Positions 53,808 through 62,317 of a DNA stretch of 64,000 bases are shown here, piece after piece. The stretch comes from G963662605 sp963667005 (GTDB taxonomy: Bacteria; Bacteroidota; Ignavibacteria; Ignavibacteriales; Ignavibacteriaceae). The notes under the pieces were generated by a model that was not told the origin of the DNA, ran no database searches, and worked only from the letters and a program-made list of their open reading frames with translations. The stretch is from contig OY762937.1 in assembly GCA_963667005.1 (NCBI GenBank), positions 1,674,001 through 1,738,000 on the forward strand, written 5' to 3'. Made by a program: the position numbers and the translations under genes. Every line of letters starts with the position of its first letter. Position 1 is the stretch's first letter.

Positions 53808-55360
53808 TAAAAAACGGAGTTACAAAATTTTCTCTTTTGTTGTTAGGCTGCATTTTAACAATAACAGTACATGGGCAGGATGTTAATAATCCGGCTCAGG
53901 TTTTACAAAGAGTAGGAAGCTACATCATATCTCAAACTTCCGATCAGGTTATAGACAAATCTACAAGCTCTGTAATTTCAAATCCTGATACGACAAGCAT
54001 CAATAAAAACGCGGTATATAAAAGTGCATTCAATGACTGGGTATATCCCAACGGGGTAATGCTTTATGGTATGATGCGGGCAGGTGAAGTTGATACTACC
54101 TATCGAAGCTTTTTAAATTACGGCATCAAAAACTTCAGCGTAATATTTAAAAATTATTCGTATTTCAAAAAATTATATGCCGCTTATAAGGTTACTTCGG
54201 GGAATAATTGCTATAAACTATATCGTATGAGTTCGTTAGATGATTGCGGAGCAATGGGCGCTGCTTTGATTGAAGCATACGACTTACAGGGAAGAACCAA
54301 TACTGATTGGCAGCCCACAATAAACGCGATTGCAAATTATATTTCGACAGGACAGATTCGGCTGTCCGATGGAACTCTTTACCGGGTAGGTCCATCATCA
54401 CAAACGATTTGGGGTGATGATTTGTACATGAGCGTTCCTTGCATAGTACGCATGGGAAGAATAACCGGACAGCAAAAGTACTACGATGATGCGGCACGAC
54501 AGGTTACTCAGTTTTATAAGAGACTTCTACAAACCGATCTGGGCATTACTCACCATGGTTACTATGCTGATTCTGTTAAACCTTCAAAGGCTTACTGGGG
54601 CAGGGCGAACGGATGGATGATGGTTGCAGCTGTTGAAGCTTATAATGCCATTCCTGTGACGCAAGTTAACCGGGACAGTATTTTGATGTTCATCAAAGCA
54701 CACATCAACGGAGTATTGAAGTATCAGGATTCAACAACAGGTCTCTGGCACAACCTTCTTGACAAGAGCGACTCATTTCTTGAGACATCCTGTACGGCAA
54801 TGTTCACATACTCAATTGCGAGAGCAATAAACGAGGGATGGCTTGATACATCCTATGCACAGTATGCCCGTAAAGGTTGGGCAGGAGTAGCTTCCAAGGT
54901 AACAAGCGACGGTCAGGTCAAAGGAACTTGTCAGGGCACAAGTATGTCGGAAGACCTGACATACTATTACAACCGTACCTCGCCGGATAATGACCCCCAT
55001 GCATTTGGTCCGGTGCTTCTTGCTGCATCTGAGATGGTACGCTTACAGAAAAAATTGAACGTAACGGATATAAAGGATTTCAAAAAAGATGAAGGATTCC
55101 TGTTGGAACAAAATTTTCCGAATCCTTTTAATCCATCTACAAAACTTACATATCATGTTCATCAATCGGGGCACGTGAATATGGTGCTGTATGATTCTAT
55201 CGGTAACGAAGTATCCAAACTTGTCAACGAGTACAAATCTCCCGGAGATTACACGTATTCGTTGTCAGGTGAGAAATTACATCTTTCGAGTGGAGTATAC
55301 GTAGTACGACTTCAATCGGAAAAGCAGGTTCAGGCAATTAAAATAGCTCTTATTAAGTAA
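53804..55360 (+). CDS. Unsaturated galacturonyl hydrolase, GH105/GH88 type, T9SS-secreted
   Basis: Removes the unsaturated uronate left at the end of lyase products. 518 residues: signal peptide (about 1-25), an (alpha/alpha)6 barrel (about 30-410) and a T9SS tail (about 425-518, NFPNPFNPST). GH105 landmarks are S-S-L-D-D-C-G-A-M-G near 143, which holds the likely catalytic aspartate, W-G-D-D-L-Y-M-S-V-P near 203 and W-G-R-A-N-G-W-M near 265. Most GH105 enzymes act in the cytoplasm or periplasm; a T9SS tail on one implies surface hydrolysis, which is less common. The start overlaps the stop of the PL1 gene (53804-53807). Confidence 0.9.
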   Translation: MIKNGVTKFSLLLLGCILTITVHGQDVNNPAQVLQRVGSYIISQTSDQVIDKSTSSVISNPDTTSINKNAVYKSAFNDWVYPNGVMLYGMMRAGEVDTTYRSFLNYGIKNFSVIFKNYSYFKKLYAAYKVTSGNNCYKLYRMSSLDDCGAMGAALIEAYDLQGRTNTDWQPTINAIANYISTGQIRLSDGTLYRVGPSSQTIWGDDLYMSVPCIVRMGRITGQQKYYDDAARQVTQFYKRLLQTDLGITHHGYYADSVKPSKAYWGRANGWMMVAAVEAYNAIPVTQVNRDSILMFIKAHINGVLKYQDSTTGLWHNLLDKSDSFLETSCTAMFTYSIARAINEGWLDTSYAQYARKGWAGVASKVTSDGQVKGTCQGTSMSEDLTYYYNRTSPDNDPHAFGPVLLAASEMVRLQKKLNVTDIKDFKKDEGFLLEQNFPNPFNPSTKLTYHVHQSGHVNMVLYDSIGNEVSKLVNEYKSPGDYTYSLSGEKLHLSSGVYVVRLQSEKQVQAIKIALIK

Positions 55361-55430
55361 CAAATACTGCCGGTATACGGTGGTTGTGCGGTGTTAGGCT
55401 CGAAGAGATAGGATGAGATAGAGTATTAAC

Positions 55431-55450
55431 AAGCAACAGTTGCTTTTATT
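55431..55450 (+). terminator. Weak hairpin terminator after the GH105 gene
   Basis: AAGCAA (55431-55436) pairs with TTGCTT (55440-55445), followed by TTATT. A 6-bp stem only, so moderate at best. Confidence 0.45.
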
Positions 55451-55529
55451 GCAGATGCATCGGTATGATCGTTAATGTCGGATACCCATGCAATATTAAA
55501 CAACTAATTTAATTCAATAGGGAATCTCT

Positions 55530-55787
55530 ATGATACAAAACTATCCGAATCCGTTTAACCCATCAACGGTAATCAGCTATCGTTTGTCAAATGATAGCCA
55601 TGTGATGTTGAAAATTTTTGACGCGCTCGGCAGGGAAATTGCTACCTTGTTAAATGAAAACAAGATGAAAGGCGAGCATGAATTTCATCTTGACGCAGGA
55701 AATTATAACCTGTCAAGCGGCATATATTTCGTGGAAATGACAGCGGGAACAAATGTTTCAACCATCAAATTAGTATTGGCAAAATAG
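55530..55787 (+). CDS. Free-standing T9SS sorting domain without enzyme or signal peptide
   Basis: The 85 residues correspond to nothing but the sorting domain found at the end of its neighbours: it opens with M-I-Q-N-Y-P-N-P-F-N-P-S-T and ends in K-L-V-L-A-K. There is no signal peptide, so it cannot be exported as it stands. AGGGA lies six bases before the ATG, so it could be translated. The stop codon directly abuts the ATG of the next gene. The upstream 170 bases show no matching enzyme remnant. It is best read as the leftover 3' end of a deleted secreted enzyme gene; a spare cassette for domain shuffling or a small functional protein are alternatives. Confidence 0.7.
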   Translation: MIQNYPNPFNPSTVISYRLSNDSHVMLKIFDALGREIATLLNENKMKGEHEFHLDAGNYNLSSGIYFVEMTAGTNVSTIKLVLAK

Positions 55788-57329
55788 ATGAACCTGTTCA
55801 TCCGCATCATAGTGATTAGTGTTCTGCTGTGGAATGTTGTTAATTCAGCTCAGACAGTTGATAGAACAACCCTTAAAGGGAAGGTTATGTGCGGGTATCA
55901 GGGGTGGTTCGCGGTGCCGTCAGATAGTATAAACCGGGGGTGGTACCATTACCAAAAGTCGGGAGTATTTCAACCGGGGAAATGCTCGGTTGATCTCTGG
56001 CCGGATGTCTCCGAATTGGATGCTGACGAACGCTATGCAACTTCTTTCGTCCTTTCTGATAATTCAACTGCGTATGTCTATAGTTCACAAAACAGAAAGT
56101 CCGTTGTTCGTCATTTCAAGTGGATGCGTGACTATGGAATAGATGGTGTATTTATACAACGGTTTGTCACTGAAGTTAACGGGGCAGGGTTACAGCAGTT
56201 CAACAACGTACTTGCCGCGTGCCGTATCGGGGCAAATCAATATGGACGCTCATTTGCAATCATGTACGATCTCTCGGGTATGCAGGCAAATCAGATGTCT
56301 TTAGTGATGAATGACTGGAAGACACTTGTTGATAAGCAAAAAATCACCAAAGACAGTGCATATATCTATCATAACGGAAAACCGGTTGTAGCTATATGGG
56401 GCATCGGATTTAACGACAGTAGAAAGTATACGCTGCCTGAGTGCCAAACCTTGATAGATTTTTTCAAAAAAGATACGACGTACGGCGGATGTACGGTCAT
56501 GGTCGGAGTGCCTACATACTGGCAGATAATGGATAAAGATGCAGTAAAAGATACTGCGCTTTTAACAACGATAAAGAAAGCCGACATTGTCAGTCCCTGG
56601 TTTGTTGGACGGCCTGCTGTTCCTGATGATGCGACGAACCTTGTAAAGAACGTACTTGCGCCTAATATAACATGGTGCAAGCAATATAATCTTGAATACA
56701 TGCCTGTTGTTTTCCCGGGATTCAGCTGGTACAATATGAACGCCGGAACGCTGAACCAAATACCGCGCCTCAAAGGGAAATTTTTATGGCGGCAGTACTA
56801 TGAATATATCAAGGCCGGCTCGACAATGCTGTATCAGGCGATGTTTGATGAAATGGATGAAGCAACTGCAATTTTCAAATGCACAAATAACACGCCGACG
56901 GGTGCAAGTCTTTTTGTAACATATGAAGGATTGCCATCCGACTATTATTTAAAAATGGTAGGTGCCGGTTCTAAGATGCTGCGCGGTGAAATTGCTTTGA
57001 AAGATACCATTCCCGTATCAGTCACTGATATTCATGACGCAAACATGGGAAAAGCAAACGCATTTCAGCTTGGACAGAATTTCCCGAATCCATGTAATCC
57101 ATCAACGGTAATTCGCTATACGGTTCCGCACAGTGAATTTGTAACGATAAAATTATATGATGTAACCGGTAACGAAATTGCAACATTGGTTCAGGGCGAG
57201 AAACCAGAAGGGATGTATGATCTTACCTTAGATCAGAATATCATGGGGAAACTATCTTCCGGTGTATACTTCTATAGAATGACAGCCGGAGATTTTACCG
57301 GTACAAAGAAACTGCTTTATCTGAAGTAA
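55788..57329 (+). CDS. GH71/GH99-like glycoside hydrolase, T9SS-secreted
   Basis: 513 residues: signal peptide (1-21), a (beta/alpha)8-type catalytic region (about 25-410) and a T9SS tail (about 425-513, NFPNPCNPST). Segments such as V-M-C-G-Y-Q-G-W-F, H-F-K-W-M-R-D-Y-G-I-D-G-V-F-I-Q-R-F, K-P-V-V-A-I-W-G and Y-Q-A-M-F-D-E-M-D-E-A-T fit the GH71/99-like family often annotated in Bacteroidota as xylosidase/arabinosidase. The substrate is unknown; a side chain of pectin or associated hemicellulose is the natural guess from the context. It is the last gene of the island and converges on the AI-2E family gene, with eight bases between. Confidence 0.8.
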   Translation: MNLFIRIIVISVLLWNVVNSAQTVDRTTLKGKVMCGYQGWFAVPSDSINRGWYHYQKSGVFQPGKCSVDLWPDVSELDADERYATSFVLSDNSTAYVYSSQNRKSVVRHFKWMRDYGIDGVFIQRFVTEVNGAGLQQFNNVLAACRIGANQYGRSFAIMYDLSGMQANQMSLVMNDWKTLVDKQKITKDSAYIYHNGKPVVAIWGIGFNDSRKYTLPECQTLIDFFKKDTTYGGCTVMVGVPTYWQIMDKDAVKDTALLTTIKKADIVSPWFVGRPAVPDDATNLVKNVLAPNITWCKQYNLEYMPVVFPGFSWYNMNAGTLNQIPRLKGKFLWRQYYEYIKAGSTMLYQAMFDEMDEATAIFKCTNNTPTGASLFVTYEGLPSDYYLKMVGAGSKMLRGEIALKDTIPVSVTDIHDANMGKANAFQLGQNFPNPCNPSTVIRYTVPHSEFVTIKLYDVTGNEIATLVQGEKPEGMYDLTLDQNIMGKLSSGVYFYRMTAGDFTGTKKLLYLK

Positions 57330-57337
57330 ACCTACGT

Positions 57338-58369
57338 TTAACTCTCTTCAGTCGGTGATTCCCTTATAGCTTTATTCAACTCGATAATTGCGGTATTTAT
57401 TGCTGTAGCAATCGGAACCGCTAACAACATTCCCGGTAATCCCAAAAATTGTTCGCCTGCGATAATGAGCAGAATAATTATCACGGGATGAATATCCGTA
57501 CTTTTCGAGAGTACAAACGGCTGTACAAATCCGTTGTCGAGTATGTATATGATAAACAACAAAACAATCAACCAGGGAGCAGCCGAAAAATCACCACGCT
57601 GAATAACCGATATGATTAATGCCGGCAAACCGCCGATGACCGGACCGAAATAGGGAATAAGGTGGCCGCATCCTGCTATGATACCCAGCAGCGGGGCATA
57701 CGGAATACCAATCAGATGAAATCCTACGCCGCACGAAACACCGATAAATGTTGCATCTATAAGCCAACCGCGAACGTACCGTTCCATTTTCGCGTTGACT
57801 CTATTAATAACTTCTTTAATGATGTCTCTATATGCTTCCGGGAATAATACAACGAATCCCTTAACAAGTACATGCTTGTCTTTCATAATAAAGAACGCAA
57901 TGAACGGGAATATGACAATGACGATGATCAAACCGAGGATGTTGGAAACATAAGCGGGGAGATGCCCGCTGAGATTTTTTACTGCATCGGTGATAAGTGA
58001 AGCGATCAAGCCCTTTTCAAAAAACGGGAATGACTTATGCAGACTGTTCTCTGCAAGTTTGATCTGCTGTTGAATCACTTTCGGATCAAGGAGTCCCTGG
58101 AGGCTCGCTACTTGTTCAACGAGGACGGGAATTACGAATGAAAGTAAAAGATAAATAATGAATCCGACCAGAAGGAAAACAAATGTTGTCCCTAATGCCC
58201 GGTTGATTTTGTATTTTTCTAAAAATGTAATAAGCGGTTCAAAAATAAAAGCAAATAGAAAGGCAATCGCGCAAAGGATTACAGCCTCTGAGAAGAAGTA
58301 CAGGATGGCAAAAAAGAATACGAAAACTACGCTATAAATGATGGCTAGCTTTTGAGAGGTCTTATTCAT
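57338..58369 (-). CDS. AI-2E family transporter
   Basis: 343 residues with about eight membrane spans: two at the N-terminus (about 8-45), one near 60-85, and the C-terminal group from about 150 onward. Family landmarks are the P-x-x-A-F-F-I-M-K-D segment near 165, the P-Y-A-P-L-L-G-I-I-A-G near 228 and the loop P-Y-F-G-P-V-I-G-G-L-P-A near 248. Members export autoinducer-2 or exchange ions; the substrate here is unknown. It follows the NifU-domain gene by one base, so they are co-transcribed. Confidence 0.9.
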   Translation of the reverse strand: MNKTSQKLAIIYSVVFVFFFAILYFFSEAVILCAIAFLFAFIFEPLITFLEKYKINRALGTTFVFLLVGFIIYLLLSFVIPVLVEQVASLQGLLDPKVIQQQIKLAENSLHKSFPFFEKGLIASLITDAVKNLSGHLPAYVSNILGLIIVIVIFPFIAFFIMKDKHVLVKGFVVLFPEAYRDIIKEVINRVNAKMERYVRGWLIDATFIGVSCGVGFHLIGIPYAPLLGIIAGCGHLIPYFGPVIGGLPALIISVIQRGDFSAAPWLIVLLFIIYILDNGFVQPFVLSKSTDIHPVIIILLIIAGEQFLGLPGMLLAVPIATAINTAIIELNKAIRESPTEES

Positions 58370-58370
58370 A

Positions 58371-58592
58371 TTACACCGCCTCGACTCTTCTGATGCCGGG
58401 AATTTGACGCATCAGTGCGCGTTCTATGCCTGCCCGCAGAGTCATTTGCGACATTGGGCATTCAGTGCAGGCACCCTGAAGCTTTACCTTCACAATGCCG
58501 TCTTCGCTTATTTCGACAAATGAAACATCCCCGCCGTCTGCCTTTAAATACGGACGAAGACCTTCCAACGCCTGCTTTATTTGCTCTTCCAT
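58371..58592 (-). CDS. NifU-type iron-sulfur scaffold, single C-terminal domain
   Basis: Residues from the internal Met at 58592 give a normal 73-residue Nfu domain: E-E-Q-I-K-Q-A-L-E-G-L-R-P-Y-L-K-A-D-G-G-D and the cluster-binding C-T-E-C-P motif. The open frame extends back to 58634, but the 14 extra residues (Tyr/Ile-rich) are not family-like, so the start at 58592 is preferred. The protein would hold a labile 4Fe-4S cluster and hand it to apoproteins. It is the first gene of a two-gene unit with the AI-2E family transporter. Confidence 0.88.
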   Translation of the reverse strand: MEEQIKQALEGLRPYLKADGGDVSFVEISEDGIVKVKLQGACTECPMSQMTLRAGIERALMRQIPGIRRVEAV

Positions 58593-58726
58593 GAAATAAA
58601 CCGCTTTATTGATATAGTAAATATAATAAAGCATGAAGCAATAAATTCACAAAATGTAGATTTGCGAAAATCATCATGCTCCGCTCAATGTTAATTCAGT
58701 CATTTTGAACTAGGGGAAAGAAACGT

Positions 58727-58856
58727 ACCGCAAAGGCGCAGAGACGCGAAGATTTTTTATTAAATACTAAGGCACCGAGTGCTTAAATAACTCCAATTTG
58801 ACCAATACATTTCTCCCGCGGTTCAAAAATACTTTGCGCCTTTGCGTCTCTGCGGT
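58727..58856. repeat. Inverted pair of CGCAAAGGCGCAGAGACGC-type repeats
   Basis: The left arm 58727-58751 (ACCGCAAAGGCGCAGAGACG...) and the right arm 58832-58856, read on the other strand, both consist of short units of the kind CGCAGAGACGCAAAGG, in different order. The arms face each other 80 bases apart. Repeats of this kind are scattered in many environmental genomes. Together with the flanks it occupies the 327-base gap before proS; no gene is seen there. Confidence 0.65.
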
Positions 58857-58967
58857 TAAATGTGACGAAATTATGCTTTTCGCGTCCAATTTCCCGGAAT
58901 TCCGGCCTGAATCTAAAGCGGAAAATCCTTATCTTTACTATTTATATATTAATAATTTGTATTGGAT

Positions 58968-60656
58968 ATGCGGCAAAGTAAAACATTTATACCGACGTTA
59001 AAAGAAACACCGAATGACGCGACTGTTCCGAGTCACGTTTTAATGCTTCGTACAGGCATGATCCGCGCTTTAGGCGCCGGAGTTTATTCATTTCTCCCGC
59101 TCGGATTCCGGGTGGTCAAAAAAGTCTGCGAAATTATCCGTGAGGAAATGGATGCGATAGGCGGACAGGAATTTCTCCTTCCTGCTTTGAATCCTGTTGA
59201 AATCTGGCAGGAGACAAACCGCGTTGAGGCTTTCGGTGATACAATGTTTCATGTTAAAAACCGCGATTACGTTTTAGCGCCAACACATGAAGAAATTATG
59301 ACCTATCATGTACGCAGAGCGGTAACGTCGTATAAAGATTTCCCGCAGATCTGGTATCAGATACAAACAAAATTCAGAAATGAACCCCGTCCGAGAAGCG
59401 GCGTTTTGCGCGGCAGACAGTTTATTATGAAGGACGCTTACTCATTTGATACATCATGGGAAAATCTTGATGCGTCATATGATTTACACAACACTGCATA
59501 TCACAAAATATTCGATCGCTGCGGCCTGAAATATTTTGTCGTTGGTGCCTCAAGCGGAGCAATGGGCGGCACTGGTTCCGAAGAGTTTATGGTGAAAGCT
59601 GACGCAGGTGAAGATACCGTTGCACACTGTGAAGCATGCGGTTATGCTGCAAATGTTGAAGTGGCAACTTCAGTCGCACCTGTTAAGGACAGAGATGCAG
59701 AATCGAAAGCCCTTTATGAAATCTCTACACCGAATGTTAAATCAATTGATGACCTGGTTGCATTCCTAAAAACTGATGAAACTTCATTCGCTAAGTCGCG
59801 TATTTATATCGTTGATAATGAACCGGTCATGGTTCTTATGCTTGGTAATGATGAAGTGAACGAGACAAAACTTGAAAAAGCACTCGGCACAGCCTTCCGT
59901 CCTGCTCATCCGGACGAACTGAAAGAATTATCTGGTGCTGATGCAGGGTCAATTGGACCGGTTGGATTCCCGAAACGCATCATTGCCGATCTGCGCTTGA
60001 AAGATGCCAACAACATGATCAGCGGTGCGAATAAAAATGATTACCACCTCGGCGGTATTGATTTTATCCGTGATATTCCGAAAGCTGAGTACTTTGATCT
60101 CCGTACCGCAAGAAGCGGGGAGAAGTGCCCGCGTTGTGGTGAAGAACTGCAGGTGTTCACCGCTATCGAACTTGGACATATTTTCAAGCTTGGTACAAAA
60201 TATTCCGCATCCATGGGCGCTCATTATACTGATGAACAGGGCGAAGAGCATCCTATCATCATGGGTAGTTATGGTATCGGTGTTGAGCGTGTTATCGGCT
60301 GCTTCATCGAACAGCATTATGATGAAAGCGGTATTGTTTGGGATAAGAACATTGCCCCGTTCCATGTACATCTTGTCGGTTTGAATATGCGTAAGGAAAG
60401 AACTCAGGAAACCGGCGAAAAGATTTACAACGAATTGCAAAAAGCAGGCATCGAAGTACTTTTCGATGACCGTGTAGATATTACAGCAGGATTCAAATTC
60501 AATGATGCTGATCTTATCGGTTTACCGGTACAGGTTATCGTCGGAGAAAAGAAACTTGCCGAAAATAAAGTTGAAGTGAAGCTCAGAAAAACAGGCGAAC
60601 GATTTGATGTCGCTATTGACGAACTTACTGCTAAGTTGAGAGAATTATTAGGTTAG
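58968..60656 (+). CDS. proS: Proline--tRNA ligase, bacterial type
   Basis: Class II synthetase with an editing insertion, 562 residues from ATG 58968 (a TTG six bases earlier would add two residues). Motif 2 reads Q-T-K-F-R-N-E-P-R-P-R-S-G near 137, with the G-R-Q-F-I-M-K-D-A-Y-S-F segment after it. The YbaK-like editing insertion covers about 225-385. Motif 3 is G-S-Y-G-I-G-V-E-R near 435. The anticodon domain ends the protein. It appears co-directional and close to the GDP-fucose synthase gene, six bases away. Confidence 0.96.
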   Translation: MRQSKTFIPTLKETPNDATVPSHVLMLRTGMIRALGAGVYSFLPLGFRVVKKVCEIIREEMDAIGGQEFLLPALNPVEIWQETNRVEAFGDTMFHVKNRDYVLAPTHEEIMTYHVRRAVTSYKDFPQIWYQIQTKFRNEPRPRSGVLRGRQFIMKDAYSFDTSWENLDASYDLHNTAYHKIFDRCGLKYFVVGASSGAMGGTGSEEFMVKADAGEDTVAHCEACGYAANVEVATSVAPVKDRDAESKALYEISTPNVKSIDDLVAFLKTDETSFAKSRIYIVDNEPVMVLMLGNDEVNETKLEKALGTAFRPAHPDELKELSGADAGSIGPVGFPKRIIADLRLKDANNMISGANKNDYHLGGIDFIRDIPKAEYFDLRTARSGEKCPRCGEELQVFTAIELGHIFKLGTKYSASMGAHYTDEQGEEHPIIMGSYGIGVERVIGCFIEQHYDESGIVWDKNIAPFHVHLVGLNMRKERTQETGEKIYNELQKAGIEVLFDDRVDITAGFKFNDADLIGLPVQVIVGEKKLAENKVEVKLRKTGERFDVAIDELTAKLRELLG

Positions 60657-60662
60657 TTACAG

Positions 60663-61610
60663 ATGAAAGATAAAAAAATCTACGTTGCCGGTCATACCGG
60701 AATGGTCGGTTCAGCAATATGCCGCGGCTTGAAAGCGCACGGCTATTCAAATATTATCGGCAAAGATATATCCGAACTTGACTTAACGCGTCAGGCAGAT
60801 GTTGAACAATTTTTTGCCGCTGAAAAACCGGCAATGGTTATTGTCGCTGCTGCAAAAGTCGGCGGTATTCAGGCAAACAACACGTATCGCGCACAGTTTA
60901 TCTATGAAAATCTGATGATAGAATCAAATATCATTCATGCCGCACACGTAAACAACGTTGAAAAATTGATCTTTCTTGGAAGCTCATGCATATATCCGAA
61001 GCTTGCTCCCCAGCCGCTTAAAGAAGAATATCTGTTGAGCGATTTTCTTGAAGCGACGAACGAACCATATGCAATTGCAAAGATTGCAGGTATTAAAATG
61101 TGTGAAAATTATTACCGTCAGTACGGCGATAACTTTTTCTCCGTAATGCCGACGAACATGTACGGCCCGTATGATAATTATAATCTTGAGACCTCGCATG
61201 TTATGCCTGCGATGATCCGGAAATTTCACGAGGCAAAAGTCAATAAAGCTGAAAAAGTGACGCTGTGGGGTACAGGCACTCCGTTCCGCGAATTCCTCTA
61301 TGTGGAAGATTTAGCTGATGCTCTCGTTCACCTTCTCGAAAGCGTCAACGCTGCTGATTTTTATGGTAACGGTTATACTCACGTAAATATCGGGACCGGA
61401 AAAGATTTAAGTATCGCCGATCTTGCTCAGTTAGTTGCGAAGGTTGTAGGCTTTGAAGGAAAAATCGAGTATGATTCGACCAAGCCGGACGGTACACCGA
61501 AGAAACTTCTTGATGTAAGCAGAATGTCGGCGCTCGGTTGGACATATAAGACCGAGCTTGAAGATGGTTTACGGCTCGCGTATAACTGGTTCAAAGAAAA
61601 TTATAAATAA
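60663..61610 (+). CDS. fcl: GDP-L-fucose synthase
   Basis: Epimerises and reduces GDP-4-keto-6-deoxymannose to GDP-L-fucose. The 315-residue short-chain dehydrogenase has the NADP site V-A-G-H-T-G-M-V-G near 8-16, the A-A-K-V-G-G-I-Q-A-N segment near 62, the S-S-C-I-Y-P strand near 107 and Y-A-I-A-K with the catalytic Tyr-Lys near 136-140. The GDP-mannose dehydratase (gmd) is not in the window. It follows proS by six bases, so it is probably co-transcribed, and a strong terminator follows. Confidence 0.95.
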   Translation: MKDKKIYVAGHTGMVGSAICRGLKAHGYSNIIGKDISELDLTRQADVEQFFAAEKPAMVIVAAAKVGGIQANNTYRAQFIYENLMIESNIIHAAHVNNVEKLIFLGSSCIYPKLAPQPLKEEYLLSDFLEATNEPYAIAKIAGIKMCENYYRQYGDNFFSVMPTNMYGPYDNYNLETSHVMPAMIRKFHEAKVNKAEKVTLWGTGTPFREFLYVEDLADALVHLLESVNAADFYGNGYTHVNIGTGKDLSIADLAQLVAKVVGFEGKIEYDSTKPDGTPKKLLDVSRMSALGWTYKTELEDGLRLAYNWFKENYK

Positions 61611-61614
61611 AATT

Positions 61615-61640
61615 AAAGCCGGCTGTATGCCGGCTTTTTT
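61615..61640 (+). terminator. Rho-independent terminator after fcl
   Basis: AAAGCCGGC (61615-61623) and GCCGGCTTT (61629-61637) form a perfect stem around TGTAT, followed by TTTG. It lies four bases after the stop codon. Confidence 0.9.
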
Positions 61641-61647
61641 GTGATAC

Positions 61648-61776
61648 GTAGAGACGCTCTGCGAGCGTCTCACGCAGTGTGAGGCCAAATGCAAAATCAA
61701 GCCGAAGTTTATGTGCTCTTTTGCTCAATATGAATATTTTGTCGTTTAGGAGGAGACGGTCGCAGACCGTCTCTAC
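61648..61776. mobile_element. REPIN-like pair of inverted hairpins
   Basis: Hairpins GAGACGCTC-TGC-GAGCGTCTC (61651-61671) and GAGACGGTC-GCA-GACCGTCTC (61753-61773) face each other. The outer ends GTAGAGACG (61648-61656) and CGTCTCTAC (61768-61776) are inverted repeats. About 81 bases separate the hairpins. The stems differ in sequence but stay paired. It lies between fcl and comEA, and no transposase gene is nearby. Confidence 0.7.
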
Positions 61777-61808
61777 ATCTGCATAGCTATTGTAGATAAT
61801 GTCGAACG

Positions 61809-62297
61809 TTATTGGATTACAATATACCTTTTCATCTTTTCGAATTTCTTTTCCCCGATTCCTTTTACGTCCATAATCTGTTCAAGGCTTTTAAACGAAC
61901 CTATCTGATTTCTATATGCGATGATTTTTTCAGCAGTCTTTTCGCCAACACCGGGCAGGAGAGTAAGTTCTTTGATTGATGCTTTATTAATGTTAATTGA
62001 TTTTTCAGGTATGCTGCCTTTATGGGGAGATTCCCTTTTTACTGCTTCTAAACCGGAAATTGAATCAGCTGTTTTAAATAAGCTGTCATGCTGAACGGGT
62101 AATGCCGTTGTATCTCCGAGAATCCGGAAAAACAAACTATCCTGTTTGCTATAGGTCTGGTGTTGATGTGAAGAGTCTGTTGAGGTTGCTGTTTTGTAAA
62201 CCGCCCCGGCGGCGATAAGTACCACGAAAAATAAAATCACTTTTATTTCTTCACTCGTAAATCCGTACTTATCCGCCAGACGATTGATAAATTTCAT
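61809..62297 (-). CDS. ComEA-like helix-hairpin-helix protein
   Basis: 162 residues: a membrane anchor at about 18-38 (hydrophobic V-I-L-F-F-V-V-L-I-A-A-G), a low-complexity spacer, and a C-terminal double helix-hairpin-helix domain (about 100-162) with the motifs I-N-I-N-K-A-S, L-P-G-V-G-E-K-T-A and V-K-G-I-G-E-K-K. ComEA proteins bind incoming DNA at the outer face of the inner membrane in natural competence. Stand-alone ComEA-like proteins also occur in non-competent species. It lies 20 bases after dnaJ in the same direction, so co-transcription is possible. Confidence 0.85.
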   Translation of the reverse strand: MKFINRLADKYGFTSEEIKVILFFVVLIAAGAVYKTATSTDSSHQHQTYSKQDSLFFRILGDTTALPVQHDSLFKTADSISGLEAVKRESPHKGSIPEKSININKASIKELTLLPGVGEKTAEKIIAYRNQIGSFKSLEQIMDVKGIGEKKFEKMKRYIVIQ

Positions 62298-62317
62298 AAC
62301 TCCCCCGAAAAAATTTT

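Noticed and set aside
58798..59001. 67-codon frame ahead of and overlapping proS
   Set aside because: Includes the right arm of the 58727 repeat and overlaps the proS start; no family features.
59949..60440. 163-codon frame on the minus strand opposite proS
   Set aside because: Lies fully inside proS, whose motifs are intact; no independent support.
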